A stretch of 8,561 nt of DNA. Origin: Betaproteobacteria bacterium. Its GTDB lineage: Bacteria; Pseudomonadota; Gammaproteobacteria; Burkholderiales; Gallionellaceae. This document shows, piece by piece, positions 1-8,082 of this stretch (position 1 is its first letter; each line of letters opens with the position of its first letter). The DNA lies in the NCBI GenBank assembly GCA_028871775.1, contig JAGWMH010000068.1, positions 1-8,561 of the forward strand, in the 5' to 3' direction. The translations under genes were made by a program, and so were the position numbers. The notes under the pieces were generated by a model. It was not told the DNA's origin. It saw nothing but the letters and a program-made list of their open reading frames with translations, and made no database searches.

Positions 1-193
1 CATGGTGATATTGGCTGTGGAAAGCATGCAAAACTCGATTTCAGAAAATTGCGGAGCGCGATTTTAACACCGCACGGGGTTATTACCTTTTGAAAAGGCG
101 GCAAGGCAAGCCCTCTCAAATAAGGAACTGTAGAAGCTCCTTCTTTTTGTAGAAAACAGGGGTATCAGGAAAAAGCTGGAGCCGCATAAATAC
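1..193. other. Non-coding left edge, possible promoter region
   Basis: No gene is supported here. An ATG on the minus strand ends exactly at the left edge (bases 1-3), preceded by no clear Shine-Dalgarno sequence. It may be the start of a minus-strand gene outside the window. On the minus strand TAAAAT (61-66), followed by a GC-rich stretch (51-60), resembles a -10 box with discriminator, but no -35 box is convincing at the right distance. A perfect 6-bp inverted repeat CCTTTT-G-AAAAGG lies at 86-98. All of this is tentative. Confidence 0.3.
122..148. other. Imperfect hairpin followed by T-run
   Basis: AAGGAACT (122-129) pairs with AGCTCCTT (135-142) with one A-C mismatch across a 5-base loop, and CTTTTT follows on the plus strand. 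On that strand it looks like a weak intrinsic terminator, but no plus-strand gene is seen upstream. On the minus strand the same stem lies about 50 bases past the tRNA-Phe 3' end, followed by a poor T tract (TTATTTG). It could therefore help end the tRNA transcript. Which, if either, is real cannot be decided from the window. Confidence 0.25.
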
Positions 194-269
<76 letters not shown>

Positions 270-284
270 ATTTGTGGGCATCAC

Positions 285-306
285 CCTTTGCAGGCTTACG
301 CAAAGG
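285..306 (-). other. Stem-loop in the tRNA-Phe 5' leader
   Basis: Perfect 7-bp inverted repeat: on the minus strand CCTTTGC, an 8-base loop, then GCAAAGG. It ends 15 bases before the mature tRNA. If transcription begins at the TATAAT box near 390, this hairpin lies in the precursor just 5' of the RNase P cleavage site. Function is unknown; it may protect or guide processing of the leader. Confidence 0.4.
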
Positions 307-389
307 ATTGAGTTACGGTAACAAACCACACGAGCCGCACCGTAATCCCTTGCACGTTGCCAACTTGCTTAGCCAACGCAACGGCGCGC

Positions 390-417
390 ATTATATCGGC
401 AATATCCGATTTAAGAA
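390..417 (-). promoter_or_regulatory. Probable tRNA-Phe promoter
   Basis: On the minus strand there is a perfect -10 hexamer TATAAT (395-390) with a weak -35 candidate TTCTTA (417-412) at 16-bp spacing. Right after the -10 comes GCGCGCC, a GC-rich discriminator of the sort found at stable-RNA promoters under stringent control. Transcription would start near 383, giving a leader of roughly 110 bases before the tRNA. The exact -10 match is seen directly; its assignment to the tRNA is inferred from orientation and the absence of any other gene. Confidence 0.55.
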
Positions 418-500
418 ACCTCTGATTGAGTTCTATCCGGATGTTTTCAAGATAGTACTGCGCGGTGCTATGCGCCTGGAGCAACGAAGACTGAATACCA

Positions 501-535
501 GAAAGACAAACCCCCGCACGAGGCGAGGGTTTGTC
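501..535 (-). terminator. Intrinsic terminator of groES-groEL
   Basis: Read on the minus strand, a 13-bp stem (one G-T pair) runs GACAAACCCTCGC, loop CTCGT, GCGGGGGTTTGTC, at 535-505, followed by TTTC. It starts 27 bases beyond the groEL stop codon. The T tract is short, but the stem is long and GC-rich. Position and orientation fit the end of the groESL transcript and separate it from the tRNA-Phe promoter downstream. Confidence 0.8.
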
Positions 536-562
536 GGGTTGTTGCGGATAGCTTGCGACAAA

Positions 563-2535
<1,973 letters not shown>

Positions 2536-2584
2536 GGTTTATTCTCCTGAAAACAATTGGTTAAGTTAAAAGCGGCGCTGCCGA

Positions 2585-2611
2585 TTAGCACTCGCCGTTA
2601 ACGAGTGCTAA
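2585..2611 (-). promoter_or_regulatory. CIRCE operator (HrcA binding site)
   Basis: A perfect copy of the CIRCE inverted repeat, TTAGCACTC-N9-GAGTGCTAA, with arms at 2585-2593 and 2603-2611. CIRCE is the known binding site of the repressor HrcA, which releases it on heat stress. It overlaps the expected transcription start (near 2604) and touches the last base of the -10 box, so bound HrcA would block initiation. In the transcript the repeat would also form a hairpin at the 5' end of the mRNA. hrcA itself is not in this window. Confidence 0.97.
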
Positions 2612-2640
2612 TAATAGGGGTTGGATGAACTGATTACAAG
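2611..2640 (-). promoter_or_regulatory. groESL promoter, overlapping sigma70 and sigma32 type
   Basis: On the minus strand TTGTAA (2639-2634), 17 bp and TATTAT (2616-2611) make a good sigma70 promoter. The same bases read as a heat-shock sigma32 promoter: CTTGTAA (2640-2634), 13 bp, CCCCTATT (2620-2613), against the family consensus CTTGAAA-N11-16-CCCCATNT. The start would be near 2604, inside CIRCE. Dual RpoH plus HrcA/CIRCE control of groESL is known in betaproteobacteria. The sigma32 reading is the less certain part. Confidence 0.8.
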
Positions 2641-2780
2641 AGGGGGGAGAAAAAATTCCCCAATGCGGGCCGACATAACAACACTTGCTGAGGGTGCGTT
2701 TTATTCATGGCGGGGAATTCGTCCGGCTTGCCCGGCGCCAGATATACCCACAGGGCGACAAGGATGCCGGCAGCAAACTT

Positions 2781-2794
2781 ATTGTTGCTACAAT
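2781..2794 (+). promoter_or_regulatory. Possible bioA-dacB promoter (-10 box)
   Basis: TACAAT at 2789-2794 is a five-of-six match to a -10 box and would start transcription near 2801, shortly before bioA. No good -35 is present; the best is CCGGCA (2767-2772) at 16 bp. The -10 lies in a small inverted repeat ATTGT-TGCT-ACAAT (2781-2794) that could be an operator. It does not match the E. coli BirA site, and no regulator can be named. Confidence 0.3.
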
Positions 2795-2832
2795 GAGATG
2801 TGAAGCACGCTCGACAACCTTTGATGCATGAC

Positions 2833-4146
2833 ATGACCAACGCCGATTTGCTTGCCCGCTCCCTCGCCGCCGTATGGCACCCCTGTACGCAGATGAAGCG
2901 GCACGAGACCTTGCCGCTGGTGCCGATTGCACGCGGCGCAGGGGTGTGGCTGTATGACTTCGAGGGCAAGCGTTATCTGGATGCGGTGAGTTCATGGTGG
3001 GTGAATTTGTTCGGGCATTGCAATCCGCGCATCAACGCTGCGATTACCGATCAGCTTGGCAAGCTGGAGCATGTGATGCTGGCGGGATTTACGCATGAGC
3101 CGGTGGTGGAATTGTCGGAGCGGCTCGCGCAACTGGCGCCCACCGGGCTGGGGCATTGCTTCTATGCTTCAGACGGCGCTTCGGCGACGGAGATTGCGCT
3201 GAAGATGAGCGCGCATTACTGGCGCAATCAGGGCAAGCCGCAAAAAGCCAGCTTCATCAGCCTGCAAAACAGCTATCACGGCGAGACACTGGGCGCGCTC
3301 TCGGTCACCGATGTGGCGCTGTTCCGCGATGCCTATGGTGCGCTGCTGAAACAGAACGCCACGGTGACAAGTCCGGACTGGCGCAATGCGGCAGAGGGAG
3401 AAAGCGCCGCAGATTATGCGCTACGCTGCGCGGACAAGCTTGAAGCGCACTTGCGGCAGCATCACGACAACATCGCCGCTTTCATTGTGGAGCCTTTGGT
3501 GCAGGGCGCGGCAGGCATGACGATGTATCACCCGGTTTATCTGCAACGCGCACGCGAGTTGTGCGATCAATATGGGGTGCATCTCATCGCCGATGAAATT
3601 GCGGTGGGCATGGGGCGCACGGGGACGATGTTTGCGTGCGAGCAAGCTGGCATTCGCCCCGACTTTCTGCTGCTGTCCAAAGGCATCAGCGGCGGCTATC
3701 TTCCGCTTTCGGTGGTGATGACCACCGATGAAATTTATCAGGCGTTTTATGCCGACGAGGTGGCGCGCGGTTTCCTGCACTCGCACTCCTACACCGGCAA
3801 CCCGCTGGCCTGCCGCGCAGCGCTGGCGACGCTGGATATCTTCGCGCAGGATGAGGTGCTGCATGCCAACCGCAGCAAGGCTGCGTATTTCAACCACATC
3901 GCCGCGCCGCTGCGCGAACATCCCAAGGTGCGGAACTTTCGCAACACGGGAATGATCTGGGCATTTGAGGTGGAGAGCCTATATCCCGATTTCGCGCAGC
4001 GCTGCTTTGCGCTCGCGCTGCAACAGGAGCTGCTGCTGCGCCCGATGGGCAACACGGTATACTTCATGCCGCCGTATGTGATTGGAGAGGAAGAAATGCA
4101 GATGCTGGTGACGCGCACGCTGGGTATCGTGGAGGTGCTGACATGA
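2833..4146 (+). CDS. bioA: Adenosylmethionine-8-amino-7-oxononanoate aminotransferase (DAPA synthase)
   Basis: PLP enzyme of biotin synthesis that converts 8-amino-7-oxononanoate (KAPA) to 7,8-diaminopelargonate, using S-adenosylmethionine as amino donor; cytoplasmic homodimer. With this start it has 437 residues (E. coli 429). Motifs in order: WHPCTQM (15-21), SSWWVN, the PLP-phosphate loop SDGASATE, SYHGET (147-152), the cofactor Asp in LIADEIAVGMGRTG, the Schiff-base Lys283 in LLSKGISGG, and Arg403 in RPMGNTVYFMPPY, matching E. coli substrate-binding Arg391. Compared with E. coli, Tyr17 is Cys18 and Asp147 is Glu151. The start is uncertain: ATG 2833 fits family length best, ATG 2824 and GTG 2800 are in frame, and none has a Shine-Dalgarno sequence. 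No other bio gene is nearby. It overlaps dacB by four bases (ATGA). Confidence 0.93.
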   Translation: MTNADLLARSLAAVWHPCTQMKRHETLPLVPIARGAGVWLYDFEGKRYLDAVSSWWVNLFGHCNPRINAAITDQLGKLEHVMLAGFTHEPVVELSERLAQLAPTGLGHCFYASDGASATEIALKMSAHYWRNQGKPQKASFISLQNSYHGETLGALSVTDVALFRDAYGALLKQNATVTSPDWRNAAEGESAADYALRCADKLEAHLRQHHDNIAAFIVEPLVQGAAGMTMYHPVYLQRARELCDQYGVHLIADEIAVGMGRTGTMFACEQAGIRPDFLLLSKGISGGYLPLSVVMTTDEIYQAFYADEVARGFLHSHSYTGNPLACRAALATLDIFAQDEVLHANRSKAAYFNHIAAPLREHPKVRNFRNTGMIWAFEVESLYPDFAQRCFALALQQELLLRPMGNTVYFMPPYVIGEEEMQMLVTRTLGIVEVLT

Positions 4147-5603
4147 GGTTCATGCGCACCTTTATCGCCGCGCTGTTTGTCGCGTTCAATGCCCACGCCG
4201 CCGCGCTGCCTCCCGCCGTACGCGACGCGCTGCAGCAGGCGCATATCCCGCTCGACAGTATTGGCATCGTGGTGCACGAGGTGAATGCGCACAAGCCGCT
4301 CATCACCATCAACGCCACGCAGGCGATGAACCCGGCCTCGACCATGAAGCTGCTCACCACCTACGCCGCGCTGGATATCCTCGGCCCCGCTTACACCTGG
4401 AAGACCGATGCGTACCTGGACGGGGAGCTAAAGGATGGCGTGCTGCAAGGCAATCTGGTCCTGAAAGGTTATGGCGACCCGAAATTCACCATCGAACAAT
4501 TCTGGCTGTGGTTGAGTGAACTGCGCGCGCGCGGCCTGCGCGAGATAAGCGGCGACCTGGTGCTGGATCGCAGCTTTTTCGATTTACCCGCACACGACCC
4601 CGCCGCCTTCGACAACGATCCGGTGCGCGCCTACAACGTCGGGCCGGATGCGCTGCTGCTGAATTTCAATACCCTGCGCCTGCGCTACCTGCCGGACGGC
4701 AACGCGCTGAAAATCATCAGCGAGCCGCCGCTCGATGGCATAAAGCTGGATAACCAGCTTACGCCGCAAACAGCCTCGCACCCATCGAAAGGGGATTGCG
4801 ACAAATGGGATGACACCATCCGCGTGCAACCGGACGGCGACAGCGTCATCCTGCAAGGCGGCTATCCAGGCGAATGCGGCGAGCGCGAACAGAACCTCAG
4901 CGTGATGCCGCACACGCGCTATGTGGAAGCCGTGTTTCGCGCGCTGTGGCAGGAACTCGGCGGCACGTTGCGCGGCAAATTGCGCGAGGAAGCGGTAAGC
5001 AGCAACGCGCAACTCTTTGCCACGCACCTCTCCGATCCATTGAGTACGGTCATCCGCGACATCAACAAATTCAGCAACAACGTCATGGCGCGCCAATTGT
5101 TTCTGACTTTGGGTACAGCCGCTTCTGCCCCCTCCCTCTCGACGGGGGAGGGAGGGGGAGAGGGTGAAAGAGCGACGCCGGCCTCCACCAACCTTGCGCG
5201 CAGCACCCAGGCCGTGCGCGACTGGCTGCAAAAACGGCAACTCAACTTCCCCGAGCTGGTACTGGAAAACGGCGCGGGGCTATCCCGTGCCGAGCGCATC
5301 AGCCCCCACAGCATGGCGTTATTGCTGCAAAGCGCCGCCAACCACCCGTTCAGCGCCGAACTGCAAGCCTCGCTGCCTATTGCTGCAGTGGATGGCTCGA
5401 TGAAAAAACGCCTCAAGGAAAGCGCAGCCGCCAACCACGCCCACCTCAAGACCGGCACGCTGGAAGGCGTGAAGACCGTCGCAGGTTACGTGCGCTCGCG
5501 CAACGGCAAGGAATGGGTGGTGGTGTTCTTCATCAACCACGCCAACGCCAAGCGCGGACAGGCCGCGCAGGACGCATTGATCGATTGGGTGCAGGGGCGG
5601 TAG
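4143..5603 (+). CDS. dacB: D-alanyl-D-alanine carboxypeptidase/endopeptidase (PBP4 type, peptidase S13)
   Basis: Periplasmic low-molecular-weight penicillin-binding protein that trims D-Ala from murein pentapeptides and cuts 4-3 cross-links. The 486-residue protein has a signal peptide (residues 1-19, cleavage probably after Ala-His-Ala). All three active-site motifs are present: Ser66-Thr-Met-Lys69, Ser311-Asn-Asn313 and Lys436-Thr-Gly438. The large insertion between the first two is typical of the S13 family and holds Cys219 and Cys245, a possible disulfide pair. GGAGG seven bases before ATG fixes the start, inside the last codons of bioA (ATGA overlap), suggesting translational coupling. 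Residues 329-343 (PSLSTGEGGGEGE and flanks) are encoded by a GC-rich palindrome and look like an inserted linker between SxN and KTG. The frame stays open through it and the catalytic motifs are intact, so the enzyme is probably active. Confidence 0.95.
   Translation: MRFMRTFIAALFVAFNAHAAALPPAVRDALQQAHIPLDSIGIVVHEVNAHKPLITINATQAMNPASTMKLLTTYAALDILGPAYTWKTDAYLDGELKDGVLQGNLVLKGYGDPKFTIEQFWLWLSELRARGLREISGDLVLDRSFFDLPAHDPAAFDNDPVRAYNVGPDALLLNFNTLRLRYLPDGNALKIISEPPLDGIKLDNQLTPQTASHPSKGDCDKWDDTIRVQPDGDSVILQGGYPGECGEREQNLSVMPHTRYVEAVFRALWQELGGTLRGKLREEAVSSNAQLFATHLSDPLSTVIRDINKFSNNVMARQLFLTLGTAASAPSLSTGEGGGEGERATPASTNLARSTQAVRDWLQKRQLNFPELVLENGAGLSRAERISPHSMALLLQSAANHPFSAELQASLPIAAVDGSMKKRLKESAAANHAHLKTGTLEGVKTVAGYVRSRNGKEWVVVFFINHANAKRGQAAQDALIDWVQGR
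5128..5158. repeat. GC-rich palindromic element inside dacB
   Basis: Perfect 11-bp inverted repeat CCCCCTCCCTC (5128-5138) and GAGGGAGGGGG (5148-5158) around a 9-base loop, followed by further purine-rich sequence to about 5171. The pattern resembles dispersed intergenic palindromes of proteobacterial genomes that combine CCCTCTCCC-like and GGGAGAGGG-like arms. Here it is in frame and translated. That it is a copy of a dispersed repeat is an inference; no second copy is present in this window. Confidence 0.7.
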
Positions 5604-5674
5604 CCGCGCTTGTACTGGTAGCTGGATACAACGCACGCAAGACAAAACCAGCCATCCGGCGGGACGCCTGCGAA
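5604..5674. other. Convergent dacB/ubiD spacer
   Basis: Seventy-one bases between two converging stop codons. I find no convincing intrinsic terminator for either strand: only short GC stems such as GGCG-GGA-CGCC (near 5658-5668) with no T-run behind them. The left part (5608-5622) holds GCTTGT-N2-TGGTAGC, which recurs in inverted orientation on the far side of ubiD. Confidence 0.5.
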
Positions 5675-7138
5675 TCACAACCCCAACTCGCCCCACATCG
5701 TATCCACCTTCGCCTTCACCGCTGCGTCCATCGCAATGGGCGTGCCCCATACACGTTGCGTTTCACCCGGCCACTTGTTGGTGGCGTCCAGCCCCATTTT
5801 GCCGCCCAATCCGGATACCGGGCTGGCGAAGTCGAGATAGTCTATCGGTGTGTTCTCAACCAGCAGGGTGTCGCGCACTGGGTCAACGCGCGTGGTGATC
5901 GCCCAGACCACTTCCTGCCAGTTGCGTACGTCGATGTCGTCGTTCACCACGATAATGAACTTGGTGTACATGAACTGGCGCAGATAGGACCAGATGCCGA
6001 ACATCACGCGCTTGGCGTGTCCCGGATACTGCTTCTTGATGGACACCACGGCGAGGCGGTAGGAGCAGCCTTCCGGCGGCAAATAAAAATCTATAATTTC
6101 TGGAAACTGTTTTTGCAGCAGCGGCACGAACACTTCGTTCAGCGCCGCGCCCAGCATCGCCGGTTCATCGGGCGGCTTGCCGGTGTAGGTGGAGTGGTAG
6201 ACCGGATCGCGCCGCATGGTGATGCGTTGTATCGTGAACACCGGAAATTTTTCCTGCTCGTTGTAGTAGCCGGTGTGGTCGCCATACGGGCCTTCCAGCG
6301 CGGTCTCGTTCGGATGAATCACGCCCTCCAGCACGATCTCGGCGCTGGCCGGGACTTGCAACTCGCTGCCGATACATTTCACCAGTTCGGTCTTTGCGCC
6401 GCGCAGTAATCCGGCAAACTGGTACTCGGACAATGAATCGGGAACAGGCGTGACTGCACCAAGAATCGTAGCCGGGTCGGCGCCGATCACCACCGCAACG
6501 GGGAAAGGCTGCCCCGGATTTTTTTCACAGTGATCGCGGTAATCCAGCGCGCCGCCGCGATGCGCCAGCCAGCGCATGATGGTCTTGTTCGGCGCGATTA
6601 CCTGCTGGCGGTAGATGCCGAGATTCTGGCGCGGTTTGTTGGGTCCGCGCGTGACCACCAGGCCCCAGGTAATCAGCGGTGCAACATCGCCGGGCCAGCA
6701 GGTCTGGATGGGCAGCCTGCCCAAGTCCACCTCACTGCCTTCCCAAACGATTTCCTGGCAAGGTGCATTGGATACCACTTTGGGCGACATATTCAGCACC
6801 TGTTTCAGCACCGGCCATTTTTCCCAGGCGTCCCTCAGCCCTTTGGGCGGCTCCGGCTCTTTCAGGTAAGCCAGCAGCGTGCCCACTTCACGCAATGCGG
6901 CGGTGGACTCTTCGCCCATGCCTAGCGCCACGCGGCGCGGTGTGCCGAACAGATTCGCCAGCACGGGCATATTGTGTCCGGCAGGTCTTTCAAACAGCAT
7001 GGCGGGGCCTTGCGCACGCAACACGCGGTCGCAGATTTCTGTCATCTCCAGATGCGGCGAAACCGGTGCGCTCACGCGCTTGAGCTCGCCGATTTTTTCC
7101 AGTTGTGCGATGAAATCGCGCAGATCGTTATATTTCAT
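5675..7138 (-). CDS. ubiD: 4-hydroxy-3-polyprenylbenzoate decarboxylase UbiD
   Basis: Prenylated-FMN-dependent enzyme that decarboxylates 3-polyprenyl-4-hydroxybenzoate to 2-polyprenylphenol in ubiquinone synthesis. The 487-residue protein aligns over its full length with E. coli UbiD (497): MKYNDLRDF start, PALLFE, the [14 protein letters not shown] block, NLGIYRQQV with Arg177, [28 protein letters not shown] with Glu282 and Asp287, [12 protein letters not shown], and [17 protein letters not shown]. Arg177, Glu282 and Asp287 correspond to the Arg-Glu-Glu/Asp catalytic network of the family. AAGGAG eight bases before ATG 7138 fixes the start; the longer open frame to 7195 has a non-conserved Cys-rich extension. 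It lies 74 bp downstream of the acyltransferase gene in the same direction, without a clear terminator, so it may be read through. The cofactor maker ubiX is not in this window. Confidence 0.97.
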   Translation of the reverse strand: MKYNDLRDFIAQLEKIGELKRVSAPVSPHLEMTEICDRVLRAQGPAMLFERPAGHNMPVLANLFGTPRRVALGMGEESTAALREVGTLLAYLKEPEPPKGLRDAWEKWPVLKQVLNMSPKVVSNAPCQEIVWEGSEVDLGRLPIQTCWPGDVAPLITWGLVVTRGPNKPRQNLGIYRQQVIAPNKTIMRWLAHRGGALDYRDHCEKNPGQPFPVAVVIGADPATILGAVTPVPDSLSEYQFAGLLRGAKTELVKCIGSELQVPASAEIVLEGVIHPNETALEGPYGDHTGYYNEQEKFPVFTIQRITMRRDPVYHSTYTGKPPDEPAMLGAALNEVFVPLLQKQFPEIIDFYLPPEGCSYRLAVVSIKKQYPGHAKRVMFGIWSYLRQFMYTKFIIVVNDDIDVRNWQEVVWAITTRVDPVRDTLLVENTPIDYLDFASPVSGLGGKMGLDATNKWPGETQRVWGTPIAMDAAVKAKVDTMWGELGL

Positions 7139-7212
7139 TCTTAAAACTCCTTGAGCCTGTAGCGGGCAGCAACACCGCGGTTGGATACAAGCCACTCGCT
7201 ACCAGCCACAAG
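7139..7212. other. Spacer between acyltransferase and ubiD with short repeats
   Basis: On the minus strand this reads from the acyltransferase stop into a repetitive stretch (7213-7181) in which GTGGC, GGTAGC and GCTTGT recur. It is followed by the palindrome CCGCGG and an inverted copy of GTAGCG (CGCTAC at 7197-7202 with GTAGCG at 7159-7164 on plus). A long-range 6-bp hairpin is possible, but there is no T-run, so this is not a standard terminator. No promoter for ubiD is obvious. The ubiD Shine-Dalgarno sequence AAGGAG is at about 7147-7152. Confidence 0.45.
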
Positions 7213-8082
7213 CTAATAAAATTTTTTCTCGCCTTCCGGTCTGGTCTTGAACCGCTTGTGCAACCAGAAATACTGCTCCGGCATTTCACGCACACGTTGC
7301 TCGATAAATTCATTCACGCGGCGCGTATCCGCTGCCAAGTCACCGCTGGGATAGTTGTCCCATGCCGGGTAGAAGCGCAGTTCGTAGCCTTTGCCATGCG
7401 GCAACACACGGGGGATACAGGGCACCACCCGCGCGCCGGTCATTTCCGCCAGACGCGGCACGGTGGTCAAGGTGGAGGCCGGCACGCCGAAGAAGGGGAT
7501 GAACAGCGCATCCCGGGCTGCAAAATCCTGATCGGTGAAATAGTAAAACGGGTAGCCTTCACACACTGCCCTTACCACCGGGCGCATGCCATCTTGCCGC
7601 GAATACAGCCGCTGCTGGCCGAAGCGTATTCGTTTGCGCAACATGAAAGCATCGAAATAGGGATTTTTCTGTTTGGAATAAACGGTGACCACATTGGTAT
7701 GCTGCGAGAGCCACGAGCCGCCGACATCCAGCGCAACAAAATGCGCCGTCAGCAGGATGAGGGGTTTGCCCTGTGCGGCCTGGAAATGTTCCAGCCCTTC
7801 GACACGCACCAGTTTTTTGATCCGCTCACTGCTGGACCACCACAGGATGCCGCGCTCGACAACGCTGCGCCCGAACGCCCGGAAATGGGCGCGTATCAGG
7901 CGCGCTCGTTCTGCCTTGCTCATTTCTGGGAAACACAAATGCAAGTTGGTGTCCGCCACCCTGCGCCGCTCCGCAGCCAGTGCATAAAACACCATGCCCA
8001 CGCCGCTGCCAAACCAGGCTAGCACCGGCAACGGCAAAAAATGCAACAGCCAGATCAGGAAAACGCTGAAGCGAACTATCAT
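7213..8082 (-). CDS. Lipid A biosynthesis acyltransferase (LpxL/HtrB family)
   Basis: Inner-membrane acyltransferase that adds a secondary acyl chain (usually laurate or myristate from acyl-ACP) to a lipid A precursor; exact chain and position cannot be told. It has 289 residues (E. coli LpxL 306). A hydrophobic N-terminal segment (about 5-34) should anchor it. The catalytic HX4D/E motif is His114-FVAL-Asp119 in LLTAHFVALD. The family block FTDQD followed by FIPFFGVPAST lies at about 182-204, and EQYFWLHKRFKTRP closes the protein as in LpxL. The ATG overlaps the stop of the preceding acyltransferase gene (ATGA), with AGGAAG ten bases upstream, so the two are probably co-translated. Lipid A late acyltransferases often occur as such tandem paralogs in betaproteobacteria. 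LpxL versus LpxM cannot be decided by eye, so no symbol is given. Confidence 0.93.
   Translation of the reverse strand: MIVRFSVFLIWLLHFLPLPVLAWFGSGVGMVFYALAAERRRVADTNLHLCFPEMSKAERARLIRAHFRAFGRSVVERGILWWSSSERIKKLVRVEGLEHFQAAQGKPLILLTAHFVALDVGGSWLSQHTNVVTVYSKQKNPYFDAFMLRKRIRFGQQRLYSRQDGMRPVVRAVCEGYPFYYFTDQDFAARDALFIPFFGVPASTLTTVPRLAEMTGARVVPCIPRVLPHGKGYELRFYPAWDNYPSGDLAADTRRVNEFIEQRVREMPEQYFWLHKRFKTRPEGEKKFY

Noticed and set aside
296..484. 62-codon minus-strand frame between groEL and tRNA-Phe
   Set aside because: It starts with TTG, has no ribosome site, has no recognisable motif and runs across the TATAAT promoter of the tRNA.
2621..2803. 60-codon plus-strand frame between groES and bioA
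   Set aside because: It covers the groESL promoter, has no ribosome site and no recognisable protein features.
5604..5674. Bidirectional terminator between dacB and ubiD
   Set aside because: Only 4 to 6-bp stems without T-runs are present; none meets the usual pattern of an intrinsic terminator.
5513..6409. Plus-strand open frame of 298 codons opposite ubiD and the end of dacB
   Set aside because: It overlaps two clearly identified genes and its product is a low-information shadow of ubiD.
7139..7195. N-terminal extension of UbiD to an upstream start
   Set aside because: The extra residues are Cys-rich and not conserved, while ATG 7138 has a proper AAGGAG site and matches the E. coli MKYNDLRDF start.
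7258..8022. Plus-strand open frame of 254 codons opposite the acyltransferase
   Set aside because: It is antisense to a gene with intact catalytic motif and conserved family blocks; no ribosome site or motif of its own.
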